DNA of 64,000 nt from Macrosoma leucophasiata. Taxonomy: Eukaryota; Arthropoda; Insecta; Lepidoptera; Hedylidae. Shown here piece by piece: positions 38,015-49,853 of this stretch. The first letter of the stretch is position 1. Each line of letters starts with the position of its first letter. The DNA lies in assembly GCA_036365455.1 (NCBI GenBank), contig JAWQUS010000011.1:2004001-2068000 (forward strand), written 5' to 3'. The position numbers were made by a program, and so were the translations under genes. The notes beneath the pieces were generated by a model, which did not search any database, was not told the origin of the DNA, and worked only from the letters and a program-made list of their open reading frames with translations.

Positions 38015-38335
38015 AATTACTGATGGTAGACTTTCAATGTCGAAGCTCGAGGGCATAGACACCACCCCATTACCTAATTTACCTCCTATTCGCCAATGGT
38101 AGGTAATGATCAGTATTCTCAGTATCATTGTACGATGGTAAGTACCTACCACAATAAACATCAAATACCTACACAAAACAAGTTAGTTCTCAGAACGAAG
38201 GGTTCGTAATCTTCGTAATTGCAATGCATCTGCACTTTGCTCTCCAGTTGTTAAGAATGTAAATGTCTAGGTAAGCTGCACATCACTTACCATCAATGTG
38301 AACTGTGGGAATGCATGCATGTTTGCCACCATTGG
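38015..38335 (+). repeat. Family A element, old and diverged
   Basis: TTACTGATGGTAGACTTTCA, GACACCACCCCATTACCTAA, CATCAATGTGAACTGTGG, ATGCATGTTTGCC in order with many changes. Confidence 0.7.
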
Positions 38336-38599
38336 AACACGAAAAGGTACATTGAGGATGTTTTTAACAGACCCCATATAACGATCACCCATGCGTTTGT
38401 CTTTCCGTCGCTCATAGTCATTTTTCTCCAAAAGTACTGATCCGATTGAGTTGTACACACATGTAAACCAGTGACTCAAATAGTATAAACGTGTAGGTAA
38501 TAAAATTAAGTTAATTTCAAAAAATAATCTCATTTTAGGTCATAGGATGGAGAATTAGAAAAAAATATTTTAAACTATTTTGTGCGTTATATTATAATA

Positions 38600-38800
38600 C
38601 TAGCTGTGCCCGCGAACTTCGCCCGCGTGAGAATTTATGATTGTTCAGTATCTACCCAGACGAAGTCGTGGGTACAGCTAGTATAAAAGTAGCCTTTGTT
38701 ACTCCTTATTACTGCTATTTGCCAGTGAAAGTCCCGTCAAAATCGGTAGAGCCGTTCCCAAGATTAGCCCCGCCGAACAGACAGACAGACAAAAATGGTA
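38600..38800 (+). repeat. CCCGCGAACTTCGCCCGCG dispersed repeat
   Basis: ACTAGCTGTGCCCGCGAACT at the start, AGTCCCGTCAAAATCGGTAG in the middle, and a CAGA tract at the end. Confidence 0.7.
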
Positions 38801-38809
38801 AAAAATGTT

Positions 38810-39585
38810 GGTTTGGTATATGTATCGTGTATACATATGCATTTAGTAAAAAGCGGTTATTTTTATATTACAAAGACACTCCAATTTTATTTATTTGTAT
38901 AGATGTATAGATTAACGTGAGGTAGACCTTACTTTAAGGTGCTCAAAGATACTATTTAATAATTTTATTATAGGTAAGTGGTTTTGAAATAATTAAAAAA
39001 AGTAGACCAACATGCATATTCTCACCTCTATCTCAGAAACCACCAAGCCTCAAACTTTGAAAAACATCTAGAAAATAGTTCTATAGGTATTCATGATATT
39101 GTAAGAAGTACAAAACCCTGTGTACTACTCGCACTTGGCCGCTTTTTTAAAACTTGATGATCAATATCAATACCTATGCATGAGGGTTTATTATATACCT
39201 AGATAATAACTTTAAAAAGAAAACTGTAGATAATATTTTGTCGTTCTTAAGTAAGTCGTGCTTTCCATGGAATTTATTATCAAGCGACATTTTAAGTGAC
39301 GTCCTTGCAAATCAGTTGGTACATTGTGTACAAATAGTGACAAAAATTTCAAGCAACACACACGTTCCATATGTTTGCCCTTTCTGAATGGGGAATCGTC
39401 ACGGCCGTTGCATGTCAAGCAGGAACACGAAACCAGTATCCTTGCGGCAGAGGTCATCCGACACCTGAGATCAGGCATTGACCGACAAGGCCGACCTTTA
39501 AACTCTGGTTGTCTGGTTCAAATGAATTGTTCTGTGACGTTTCGTTTTACGCAGCTTCAGCAGCTTCAATTTTTAACAAGTTTTT
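38810..39585. other. Intergenic, no recognised gene
   Basis: AT-rich. The 100-codon ORF at 39324-39626 runs into a family A element and has no recognisable similarity. Confidence 0.35.
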
Positions 39586-39586
39586 T

Positions 39587-39855
39587 TACTGGTGGTAGTT
39601 CCAAGCGTAGGAGCTCGAGGGAATAGGCACCACCGCATTACCAAACCTATCTGGTGCTAAATTATAGTATTTGGCACTATCGTGTTACGGTAAGATGATA
39701 ATGTATGGCACCGTAATAACATGATACCTTAGGTCTCAGGGGTGGCAACGCATCTACATTTTGACCTCTGTTTTTTATGTATCTGGATATAGGCTGCATC
39801 ATCACTTAACATTAATGTGAGCTGCATGCCTGTTTTCCACCTGCATTAGAAAAAA
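39587..39855 (+). repeat. Family A element, near complete
   Basis: ACTGGTGGTAGTTCCAAGCG to GAGCTGCATGCCTGTTTTCC and an A-rich end. Confidence 0.82.
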
Positions 39856-39904
39856 AGGGACTAAGTAAGTAACAACTAATTATAGAAATGAAAGAAAAAA
39901 AAAT

Positions 39905-39990
39905 CTGACTTCTGGCAGTAATCGAACCTGGGACCGGAGAATAACCAGTCCAGCCGCTTTACCACTAAGCTATGGAACCCCCAGTAACCC
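39905..39990 (-). pseudogene. tRNA-like sequence (box A/box B) before a T run
   Basis: On the minus strand it reads GGTTCCATAGCTTAGTGGTA, then a GGTTCGATTAC box B and CCAGAAGTCAGA, ending in a T9 run. The cloverleaf is imperfect. It resembles the tRNA-like segment at 61244-61305, so it is likely a tRNA-derived SINE head or decayed tRNA rather than a working gene. Confidence 0.5.
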
Positions 39991-40024
39991 TGCCCAGAGT
40001 ATTTTTTCCCCCATTTCCCCATCC

Positions 40025-40258
40025 ACACGTTAAGCCGTCGGTCCCGGTTGCTATCGATAGATAGCAGTAGTTAAACCTTGTCGGAGGTTCTATGGGCGGT
40101 TTGAAAACATCCGACAGCGGGTTGGCCACTAACCCGTATGTCCAACCAATCCGCATTGGAGCAGCGTGGTGGAGTAAGCTCCAGGCCTCCCCCCAAAAAG
40201 GGAAGTGATTCGTGCCCAGCTGTGGGACGTATAATGGGTTGCCATTGTTATATTTATT
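40025..40258 (+). mobile_element. 5S-derived SINE, 5'-truncated
   Basis: It starts within the body at ACGTTAAGCCGTCGGTCCCG and runs through GGCGGTTTGAAAACATCCGA, the CCAGGCCTCCCCCCAAAAAG block and the tail GGGACGTATAATGGGTTGCC. The 5S-like head is missing. Confidence 0.82.
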
Positions 40259-40671
40259 ACTAGCTGGCGCGGCAAACTTCGTATTGCTTTAAAAAATAAA
40301 GATAAAAAAATACACTACAGTTTTAGCGAAACTAACAAACAGCAATCGATTTTTGAAAATTGCCTATCCTGTCCAGTTTCGGTAATAATTCAATGACATT
40401 TATTAAAAATGAAATGTGTACGTCATAATGGCGGGCTCTGACATTTGAATTTATGAAATTATTCATTTTATTTAACAAATTATCAAAAAATACGAATTTT
40501 GCGGATACATGTTCTCGACTCAGAACAATTATTTTTTTACGATCTTTAATTGAAAATAGGTTTCGATCGAGTCTACCGTAGATCTGTGGCAGAAGATATG
40601 ACATGTAATGTCTGTGCTTAGGTTCATAATGGCGGATGTGTAAAATTTAATATTAACGTTGTGCATTTTTA

Positions 40672-41080
40672 ACCACTAATGCCACCAATACTACCACTAC
40701 CATTACCACCATCGTCACCACCACCACCAACGCCAACACCAACATCATCAAACATCTACGCCACCAACGCCTCCAAAACTACCACAACAACACGACCAAC
40801 GTCACCAACGCCACTAATGCCTCCATCGAGACTAAAAACCACCACCACCACTCCTAACGCCATCAACACCACCACCAGAGTCACCATCAACACCTACTAC
40901 CATCGACACCTATGACACCAATAACACCAACGACACCAACGACACCAACGACACCAACGACACCAACGCCACCAATGCCACCAACGCCACCAACGCCACC
41001 AACGCCACCAACGCCACCACCACCACTACCAACACCACAACACCACTAATGCCATCAACACCACTTACGCCACCAATTTT
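40672..41080. repeat. Degenerate ACC/CCA trinucleotide tract
   Basis: About 400 bp of CACCAACGA/ACCACC-like units. It yields Thr/Pro-rich ORFs on one strand and Val/Leu/Ser-rich ones on the other, none believable as genes. Confidence 0.85.
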
Positions 41081-41159
41081 GTTATTTCTTGTATTTAATT
41101 TAGTCGTTACAGCGGTAACAGAAATACATATTTGTGAAAATGTTAGCTTTCTAGCTATC

Positions 41160-42395
41160 ACTGTTTATGATATACATCCTGGTGACAGACAGACGGATGG
41201 TCGGACAGACAGACAGACAGCGGAGGATTAGTAATCCGTAGGGTCCGTTTTTACCTTTTAGGTAGGAAATCCCCTAAAAGATAGAACTAAGATACAGAAT
41301 AGCTTAAAAATATTCGATACGATTCTTTAAATTGACATAACTTTTTTATTTCTGAACCGATTCACATTAAACAAACACTTCATGTTAAGTGAAACTTACC
41401 ATAACATATTAATGAAACGGCAGATCGAATAAGCCGTTTTTGAAATTAGTGTGCGCAAACACACCGACAAACAGACATTTTTCCGGGATAAAAAGTACCC
41501 AGTGTTGTGCGCCAAAGGTTAAAGTATAATCATACCAAGTTTCATTGTAATCGGACTGGTAGTTTTAATGTGATGCTTGAACAAACAGACAGACAGACAG
41601 ACAAACATTTTTCTAATCACATATTTGTGTTCGGTATCGATCTAGTAACATCCTCTGCTATTTATTTTTTCAATATTTTTAATGTACAGAATTTACACTT
41701 CTACAATTTTATTATAAGTATAGATTATCTAAACTCAATCGCATGTGTTATTGCGAAAAACAAAAAAAATATTATCCCTATATTTTTGGAGATTATTATA
41801 ATGAAGTCTATACCTAAGGTTGCTTGCATTGAACCAAAACAGTATGTGGCTCTCTAAAAGCGCTGTATGTAACTTCAAGCAGGTGAAAGGTTTATATTTA
41901 ATTATTAATTAAGCAGAGAGGATCATTGTGGTTAAGCGGGGTTTTATATACAGGTTTTCCCACCCTCCAAATGAATTATGACGTCAATAACGATTCCTCA
42001 TTTATCCGCTATGACTAGATTTGCATAGAAATCGGATGATGATGGGTAAGAAAAATGTTGTAACAAACTATATGGTCAACGGTTATAATTAACCCAAAAT
42101 ATCAAGTAATAGTCATCAGCTGCTAGTTATTATAATCTACCTAAGTAATACTACCTGCTTGTGTAATAAAATACTGAATAAATATTCATGCTCCATCTAG
42201 TTATAAAAAATTTGAAGCACCTTCAAATTTTTAAAAAGTTATTTTACTCATCATTTTGAAATATAAATCATAAATATAATCACAAAGGTTTGCGTCCTCA
42301 AAATTTTTGTTAAAATTTTGACGAATAGATCATAATTACTTTGTAAATGTTTGTTCAGAAAACTTAAAAAAAAAACTAAGTATAATTTTGGTTCC
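41160..42395. other. Intergenic, repeat fragments
   Basis: CAGA-rich repeat ends at about 41185-41222 and 41580-41604 (with ATACCAAGTTTCATTGTAAT CGG before the second). Otherwise AT-rich without a supported gene. Confidence 0.45.
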
Positions 42396-42540
42396 ATAAT
42401 AACTATCACAGAGACACTACAGCTTAAGGAACACGATAGTGCTGATGAACATTACTATTTGGCGGCAGATACATTATGTAACACGGTGGGTGGTTCCTAC
42501 GCCCTCAAGCTCATTAACTGGAACTCTACCACCAGTAAAT
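42395..42540 (-). repeat. Family A element, partial
   Basis: CCATAATAACTATCACAGAG to GAACTCTACCACCAGTAAA in reverse orientation. Confidence 0.75.
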
Positions 42541-42664
42541 CTTATTTTATTAAAGGCAATATTCCTTGAAGTGAAAACTAAATTAAGCGCGTTAGGCTTT
42601 TTTAAAATGGAAAAAGATCATGGAACCGACACTACATAAGTACCTACATAAGTTGCATAAAAGT

Positions 42665-42895
42665 CAGTACTCAGTCTATTGGTATCAGGCCACTACTGCT
42701 ATTGAGATCCTGGTTTCGATATCAGGCCGGGAGGCTAACTAGTACTATTGTATATATTTACCATTCTTCAAGATTGCCTGTGCACTGGGTTCAGCGTTTA
42801 GTAATGTGCCCGACAATCTCTACGCTCTTAAGAATGCATGAATGTATTTACGTCTGCCCACCCTTTCGGGGTAAACAGGCGTGAAGTTACGTAAA
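42665..42895 (+). mobile_element. tRNA-SINE, degenerate
   Basis: The head GGTATCAGGCCACTACTGCT and TGAGATCCTGGTTTCGATA correspond to the SINE box region. The tail is GGGGTAAACAGGCGTGAAGT TACG. It lies just upstream of the GST promoter region. Confidence 0.65.
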
Positions 42896-43156
42896 TGTAA
42901 CGGAAATCTATAAATGAGTTGCATTTTTAAACCTTATGAGCCATGACGCCATGAGCAGCTTCAAGGTTTCACATCGTCATTCAAAAATTCAAACTTACGA
43001 TTATTCTAACTTAAAAAAATAGTTTGGTGATGATAAAAGCTGAAAACTGTTCATCATCACTAACCTACTCAAGGAGAAAACTGGTAGTAAACAGTTTCAA
43101 ACATTCAATGTGTCATACACACAACACATCAGCAACAGCAACCAGGTCAGACCGGG

Positions 43157-43163
43157 TATAAAA
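43157..43163 (+). promoter_or_regulatory. GST TATA box
   Basis: TATAAAA lies about 30 bases upstream of TTACTCTTAGTC, a plausible start near 43,188-43,196. The noncoding exon and its donor follow, and the next usable acceptor leads directly to the GST ATG. The promoter faces away from WDR44, about 6.4 kb from the WDR44 start. Confidence 0.65.
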
Positions 43164-43187
43164 TGCTAGTTTTCCCCCCGCAAAGAG

Positions 43188-43276
43188 TTACTCTTAGTCG
43201 GTCCTTCGTAAGTCGCGTTGGCATCACGTTCGTGGAACTTGCTCCGTTCGTATATTAAAAAAATCAACAAAAAAAA
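43188..43276 (+). other. GST noncoding 5' exon
   Basis: The short exon starts about 30 bases after the TATA box and ends at AAAAAA|GTAAGT (donor at 43277). It has no ATG in frame with the GST. The intron 43277-49708 ends in TTGTTTCAG four bases before the coding ATG. A noncoding first exon separated by a long intron is common in insect GST genes. The link needs transcript evidence. Confidence 0.6.
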
Positions 43277-45721
43277 GTAAGTTCTTTTTTTATTTTATAA
43301 CAAGTGTTGTGACCTTGTGTTTTTCGTGTTACCGGTTTTTTAACGATAAGTGAATAGTAACCGAAGTGTGAATTTAAAGGTATCTAATTTAAGGTTCAAA
43401 ATAATTACTTTTGCGTTTATGGTTAAGTGCAAATTAAAAGAATGGGGTCAGGTAATACAAATGGAAATTAGTGCTGGAGTTTTTTTTTTCACAGCTTTAA
43501 TTGCATTTTTAATTACCCGTTTGGATACTAGACTGCGAACGATAAAACCTATAAGCACTTAAGTAAAAAAACCTACTGATATTTCTAAATTTTAATATAG
43601 GTGCTCATATTGAAATCGGCTTTCATATTTTTTCACCTTCATTTTTTTCAACAAATTAATGAAACAATTTACAAACTTTAGATAAATAAGGCGACAGCCA
43701 GATGTCGAATTAGGTACTATCCCCCTATTTTCACCGAAATGTATGAATGGTTATTTATTTATTTTTTTCGTAAATTCGTGCGGACATGAAAATGATTCGC
43801 TGCGCTGTGATGACTATTGTAATTTTCGTATTACAAATGATGCCGTCAGTTTTTGATAACCACGTTAATTACGAGATTACAGCAGCAGCAGTTTATTTTA
43901 AATCTTATTTTTATTGTTTACTTTTAAACTGTTTATTAGTGTTTGTCTGTGACGTCAGTGGACTAAAATGTAGACGCATGCTTATTATTAAGATTGTCAA
44001 TTTTTTTTCAATCAAATGTAATTGGCAAACAAGCATGCACATGGCAGTCACATGGATAAGTAAATAAATAATGTAATATAAAAAATGTAATTTAAATATT
44101 TTTATACATATTATAAAACTAGGTGTCATTCTATCTGAACATAATATAAATATTATTAGCCTATCCGCAGATCGATTAAGTAATGCAGTGGTTGTTATTA
44201 TTACACCCCCTAGTACCTACCTATTAGGTATTAGTGGTAATACATATTTCCTGCCTCTAGCTTCATCACTGAAGATATAAAATCTACAAAACACGGGACA
44301 AGAGCTTAAATTTCCTGGGTTCGAGTCATTCAAGACATGACAAACAGGCTACATGGTAGGTAACTCTAGAGTCTAGGCAGAGAATATGTAAAATTACTAG
44401 GTATGTACTAAAATCATTATTTATAGTGTATTCTGCATCATTTGAAATTCAATAAAGTAAACAATTAAGATAGATATCATCTTTATTTTTTGTGGTGCAT
44501 ATTATAGGTATTTATTATAAAGCCAATATGGTCTAGGAGTCCCATGTCAAGTGTCCTTTCCTCTGCCATTTCGTGTACAAAGATATCCATTGAGTTATTT
44601 GCATCAAGCACCTAAGTACCTTTCTATTGTTAGAGTTTATTTTAAACAGTTAACTGTTTTAGCATAAACAAGAGAGATAGTCAAACGCACTTGCACTATA
44701 CTGATAATAAAGTGAAAGGAATTAACTAGTTCACTTGAAATTCAACATCAATTTAACCTTCGCGTTCCCACGCGTTATTTGAAATGACCTGCTATTTTCC
44801 GTTAGCCGTTAAAGCCTATGTATTGACTAATGACATTCATGGTTATTTCAGGGAAAGATACCTTACCTACAGTTTTTACCCGTTTTATATACTTATACGT
44901 GATGATAAATTTCATGTATCTACTCAGTTATGAAGTCAGAATCTTCAAAGTAGATGCAATACAAAATCATAATTAAATAAAAAACGACTGTTTGTTCTTG
45001 TTTACTTAATTCTTAGGTCTTATCTGTGTCACTACACAGATAAGAATTTAGTGACTTTAGACATAGTGATGTCGAATTCACTTTAACAAAACATTCTAGA
45101 TGACTCCAATCTTTAACCTTTGTGTTTTTTTCAACAAGTCATCAGCGCACGTACAATATTAAGTATACTAATACATGCCTTTATATTATTAAACGACAAT
45201 AACTAGCTAGATGATAAGATTTAATAAGACAAGACTGAAAACATGATAGTTCTTATAAATATAATTTATAATATACAAAAAACAGTTTTACACAGTTTTT
45301 AAAACATCGGTCAAGTGCAAGATGGACTTGCTCACAGATGATTCCATAACATTGTTTACTTCCGACGTTACTATAAATACTACTAGTATAAAAAAGTTTA
45401 ATAATAATACAATAAAGTTTTACCGATAATCTCAAGTCAAAGTAAGGTTACAAAGTTAATTTATCATTTGGAATTACAAGAATCGCTTATGATAATACGT
45501 CACAAAATTAATTACTGTTTTAAACTATGGTGAATAACAATAGATACCTACACATGTTTAATTCGACAATATCACATAATATTATTTCCAAAAAAATCTG
45601 AAATTCAGAAATAGTGACGAATTAAACATGACCTACGGCCTATAAAAACCGTATAAATGTACCTGGTACCGGTGAAAAGTAGTCTTCCTGAAGTCTTCTT
45701 CATTTTACATCACACGAGCAT

Positions 45722-45775
45722 GTTGTACGGCTAATTTCTGGCACAGAGGTTTAATGACTTAGGCCTCAGGTGTGG
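45722..45775 (+). repeat. Family A fragment
   Basis: GTACGGCTAATTTCTGGCAC AGAGG..AATGACTTAGGCCT CAGG, a short middle piece. Confidence 0.55.
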
Positions 45776-47057
45776 TGTGTTTTGATTGTATTAACACACA
45801 GACACATAAACAAGGACTGGAAATTAATATATTTTTAAAGATAGATTTCATATGTCTAAAAGAAACAACCTTACTGTATAAAGCAAAATAAAATTGAATT
45901 TTCTTTGATTAAAAGGTGAACCTACCTACAATACATATTATAGAGCACAGAATATATATTAATCAACTAATTACATGTCTATGTCATAATCAAGGCCATG
46001 CCCACGCCATGCGCCATAACCTTATAGCACAATATTATAGACACCTAACTTACTTGCTGTTTCCCGCAGTTTCACCTGCTTTTACTTTCTTTCCCCGTAA
46101 AATGGCACCTGTCTGCTTTTTGAGATCATTAGCTTATATTTCCCGATAAAATGTTCTCTTAAACACAAATCTGTTACGTTTAGCGTCGTTCATAAAGATA
46201 AAATAATTCTCATAATTGGAGGATACTTCGCAATTTTTTTTTTGTTTTCAACATTGATCAACAAATCGGTCCTTCCTCAATGTTATCACGGGTTACAAAA
46301 TCATTGTGTACTCACTGTTATTATTATAGATACTGATACTGATGTTAAAGTTTTACCATGATTCAACAAAAAATTACCAGTTTGCCGGTGCACACTTCTG
46401 CAGCGAAGTATCCACTTTTACCCAGTGTTTTTATGGGTTGACAGCAAATTAATTGATGTTCATCTTACACATTTTTCAGATTTCAATAATGCTTCAGACA
46501 ATTTTCCCAAATAGAGTCCCGAAATAACTTTTTCTTGATCAATAAACAATGTCTGAAATTCTACTGCAAAACTTATCAATATTAACTGAGCATAGCAGAA
46601 CATACCGCTTTAGTGAAATTGTACTTAAAACAATGCAAGATAAAACTGAAATACCTAGGTATTATTCAGCATTGATACCTAATATAATTCATATTTTTTC
46701 AGGGATATAAACAAAAAGCATTTTTAAGGTTTTTGTAAAAATATTTGTTTGATGTATTTAAATAGTTACTATTGTATGTAATCAGTGCAGGTTTATCTTC
46801 GTTATCTTATTACATGTAAAAAAGCTAAAAATAACACACTGCATTGTTAAATGTTGCAGCTTGCTATGTGCAAATATTAAAGGACGTTTGATAATTGTTT
46901 GATAACATGGCAACCAGGCAACTCATTACGTGCATTGACAAGCAAACATATAAATGGGTCATGTCATTAATTATTTAATCCTTATGTCTTATGTTTACAA
47001 GTACTTGATTAAGTATGTTTGTACAAGGTGTAGGTTATGTAGGACTTCATAATCTTT

Positions 47058-47309
47058 TACTGGTGGTACTGCTCCAGTGATGGAGATATCGGGCGTAGGC
47101 ACCACCGCATTATCTAATCTACTTGCGTCTAAATGCTGATGTTCAGCACTATCGTGTTTTGATCAGATTGTAATGTACGGTAATTTGAGGCATAATATCT
47201 CAGGAGCGGCAACTCATCTACTCTGAAATCTCTGGTTCCATGAAGATATTTATAGGCTACCTTCAATGAAAATTGTATGTTTGTTTGCCACTTTGTGATA
47301 AAAAAAACA
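47058..47309 (+). repeat. Family A element, diverged, tail hit by RTE-like LINE
   Basis: ACTGGTGGTACTGCTCCAGT to TTTGTTTGCCACTTTGTGAT and an A run, into which the next element is inserted. Confidence 0.82.
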
Positions 47310-47322
47310 ATACCTAATTCAT

Positions 47323-47925
47323 TCACCACTGACATAGAAAGAAGAGTGCTTGCTGGGAATTGCGTGAATGGAGCGTTGGGTAAGCTGCTAGAATCTAAAC
47401 ATCTCAGCCAGCGGGCTCGACTAGCCGTACATAATGCTGTACTTACTCCAACGCTTTTATATGGAAGCGAGAGCTGGGTATGCAGGAAAGAGCATGAAAG
47501 TAAGTTGAACGCGGTCGAGATGAGATCTTTGCGCAAGATCTGCGGTGTATCACTCACCGATCGCGTTCGTAATGAAGATGTAAGAAAGAGACTTTGTGTG
47601 AATGATAGTATCGGTGTAAAAATGAAAAAAGGCATGCTCCGATGGTTCGGGCATATAGAAAGAATGTCGAATGAGCGAATGACTAAACAGATATACAATG
47701 CGAATGTGGATGGTTGCAGAGGCCCAGGAAGACCAAGGCTGACCTACCATGACCAAATAGGTCGAGTTCTGTCTGATGGTGGGGTCAAAAGTCTTAGGAA
47801 TCGGCGTGCATGTATGAAGAGAATGATGAAGGTAGACGAGGCACGAGAGGTTTGTCAGAACCGGGATATCTGGCGCTCTACACTCTCTGCCTACCCCGTT
47901 AGGGACCTGGCGTGAAGATACATAC
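47323..47925 (+). mobile_element. 5'-truncated RTE-like LINE, recent
   Basis: The ORF to 47915 encodes [40 protein letters not shown], then the same C-terminus as 27545-27854, and an (ATAC)n tail. ATACCTAATTCAT duplicates flank it exactly (47310-47322 and 47926-47938). It inserted in the A-rich tail of a family A element. Confidence 0.9.
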
Positions 47926-47939
47926 ATACCTAATTCATA

Positions 47940-49700
47940 ATCAAACAATTACAGTTTTTTGATTTCAGTCTCGCATTATTTTCATACTTACCTTAATTTG
48001 GTATAAATTTCAGTTATCAACATGTTAACAAACATAAAAAACATAACTGTTTTAAGAATAGATATGCATAATCGATAGGTAGGTGCAGGTAGGTGCCTAT
48101 TGTTTATTTTTGAGTAAGAAGATACATATAATTTTTAAGTCTAGTAACTCTTGTAGTTAATATTTTTGTAGTGTAAAAACATTTCTAAAATTAAAATAAG
48201 AAAATTATGTTTGCATCAGAAGGACAAGGAGTCACTGCACAATTTCAATTTTAGCAAGTCATTTCAAATATTCAACCTTCACATCTGAGTGTGTGTACAC
48301 ATATCTGAGTAAGAAAAATATGGTGTAGTTAAACATTTGCAAGTCACGTGTTCCCAACAGATAATTTTATTATAGATACCTAGATAATTTGAATAGGTAC
48401 CCAAAATCAAAGTTACATACTTACTTAGTTTACATTGTCAAAGAAAATTAATTGCGTAATTTCCGTCACCGGTTTTTTGGTAAAAAGGTAACCTACAGAT
48501 TTTAAACGGTTAACTACTAGGTACAATAGGCACAAAAAGTGAATAGTCGAGGTCACTGTCGATTGAGTTAACGTTCCCTGTCGATTGCATTTCCGTGTGA
48601 ATAAGGAAACTGTGAACCATGATTCAGAACTTACAATTACTACCTACAAACCGTATTTTTATGTAACGAAGGTGGCAAACATGTATGCAGTTCACATTGA
48701 TGTTAATTGATGATTACCACCAGTAAATTTTCACAAAAATTTACCGGTTTTTCGTATGATCTTCACTTGATTGATGTACAGCACTAGAAACTATTACCGT
48801 AGTTTAGTACATACACGTTTATGTACTACATTTATTCGATTTCAACGTTAAATCTATACAAATAAATAAAATTGGAGTGTCTGTTTGTTATATGAAAACA
48901 TGAAAAATAAAATTATTTAGGGTACCTCCCCTATTTGTAACGCACGGATAATTATTAATTTCGTTTTCTATATAATGTGGGTTATCGTCGGATAGGTCTT
49001 TCAAAAATGTTAGGAGTGTGCTAACATATTTTTTTAGTGAACTGTTCGTGACTTATGAAGCTTTAAAGGGCCAATTTTCGTTAGAGTCAAGTGTCCCCCC
49101 CCCCCTCCACCAACTAAACGGTTGTTGTTAGAAATTCAAACGTTACGGCAGGAGTAGCTACATATGTATAACGAAATTAAAAGGAAAACTATCACAAGTT
49201 GGCTTTACAAGTTTGCGAGTAATAGTCGACCAAATGTAATTCTCGAAATTTTTTAACAACTCCATAGAAAATATTAATTTTTTTTTTCATTACATTAAAC
49301 AAACCTAAAAACTACGGAACCCTAAACTGCGCGTGGACCGACTCGCACTTGACCGGTTTTATTTTCATATAAACCTTTTCCGGATAATTAGGTATAAATA
49401 AATACAACACAAAAAGAATATCTAAGCGAAATCGGTCCAGCCTTTCTCAAGTTTTACGCTTAGCAATACTTTTAGCGATTCATTTTTATTTATATACACT
49501 TTATACTAACTACTATATACTGAAAAATAATTTTGTTAAATTCTATGCGGACGAAGTCATGGGCTAGTGTTAATAATTTACTAGGTGTATATTATTAGTT
49601 TTAGCTTTGAGGACCCCATCTTTGTCTAGAAGAAACATCTAATTTAATCACTATATAGGTATAATTTATCTATTCAGTGAATTTAACAGCGACATAATAT
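47940..49700. other. GST intron 1 remainder
   Basis: A deleted family A piece at 48655-48728 (GTGGCAAACATGTATGCAGT joined to ATTACCACCAGTAAA), the CGGAACCCTAAACTGCGCGT repeat at 49310-49362 and a remnant at 49545-49572. No gene. Confidence 0.5.
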
Positions 49701-49712
49701 TGTTTCAGCAAA

Positions 49713-49853
49713 ATGACCATAGACCTGTACTACGTGCCCGGATCAGCGCCGTGCCGGGCGGTGCTGCTCACCGCCAGGGCCCTCAACCTGAACCTGAACC
49801 TCAAGCTGGTGGACCTTCATCATGGGGAGCATTTGAAACCTGAATACCTTAAG
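49713..49853 (+). CDS. GSTD-like: GST coding exon 1
   Basis: 47 codons, [20 protein letters not shown] then [20 protein letters not shown] and LKPEYLK. Acceptor TTTCAG at 49708, donor GTAAGG at 49854, phase 0. It holds the catalytic serine in the PGSAPCR motif typical of the Delta class. Confidence 0.95.

Larger units (their letters stand above)
43277..49708 (+). other. GST intron 1
   Basis: 6.4 kb intron between the noncoding exon (donor GTAAGT) and coding exon 1 (acceptor TTGTTTCAG). It contains family A pieces, an RTE-like LINE and small repeat remnants. The stretch 43,600-45,700 shows no recognisable feature, and ORFs there (for example 43786-44067) have no similarity I know. Confidence 0.6.

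Noticed and set aside
40679..41161. Thr/Pro and Val/Leu ORFs
   Set aside because: Products of a degenerate ACC trinucleotide tract.
42900..43150. Antioxidant-response (CncC/Maf) element upstream of GST
   Set aside because: ATGACGCCATGAGCAGC near 42,945 resembles one loosely but does not fit the RTGACnnnGC core on either strand.
43786..44067. 93-codon ORF in GST intron 1
   Set aside because: No recognisable similarity, AT-rich, no splice or promoter context.
47277..47915. 212-codon ORF as a host gene
   Set aside because: It is the C-terminal part of an RTE-like reverse transcriptase with target duplications and a near-identical truncated copy at 27545.
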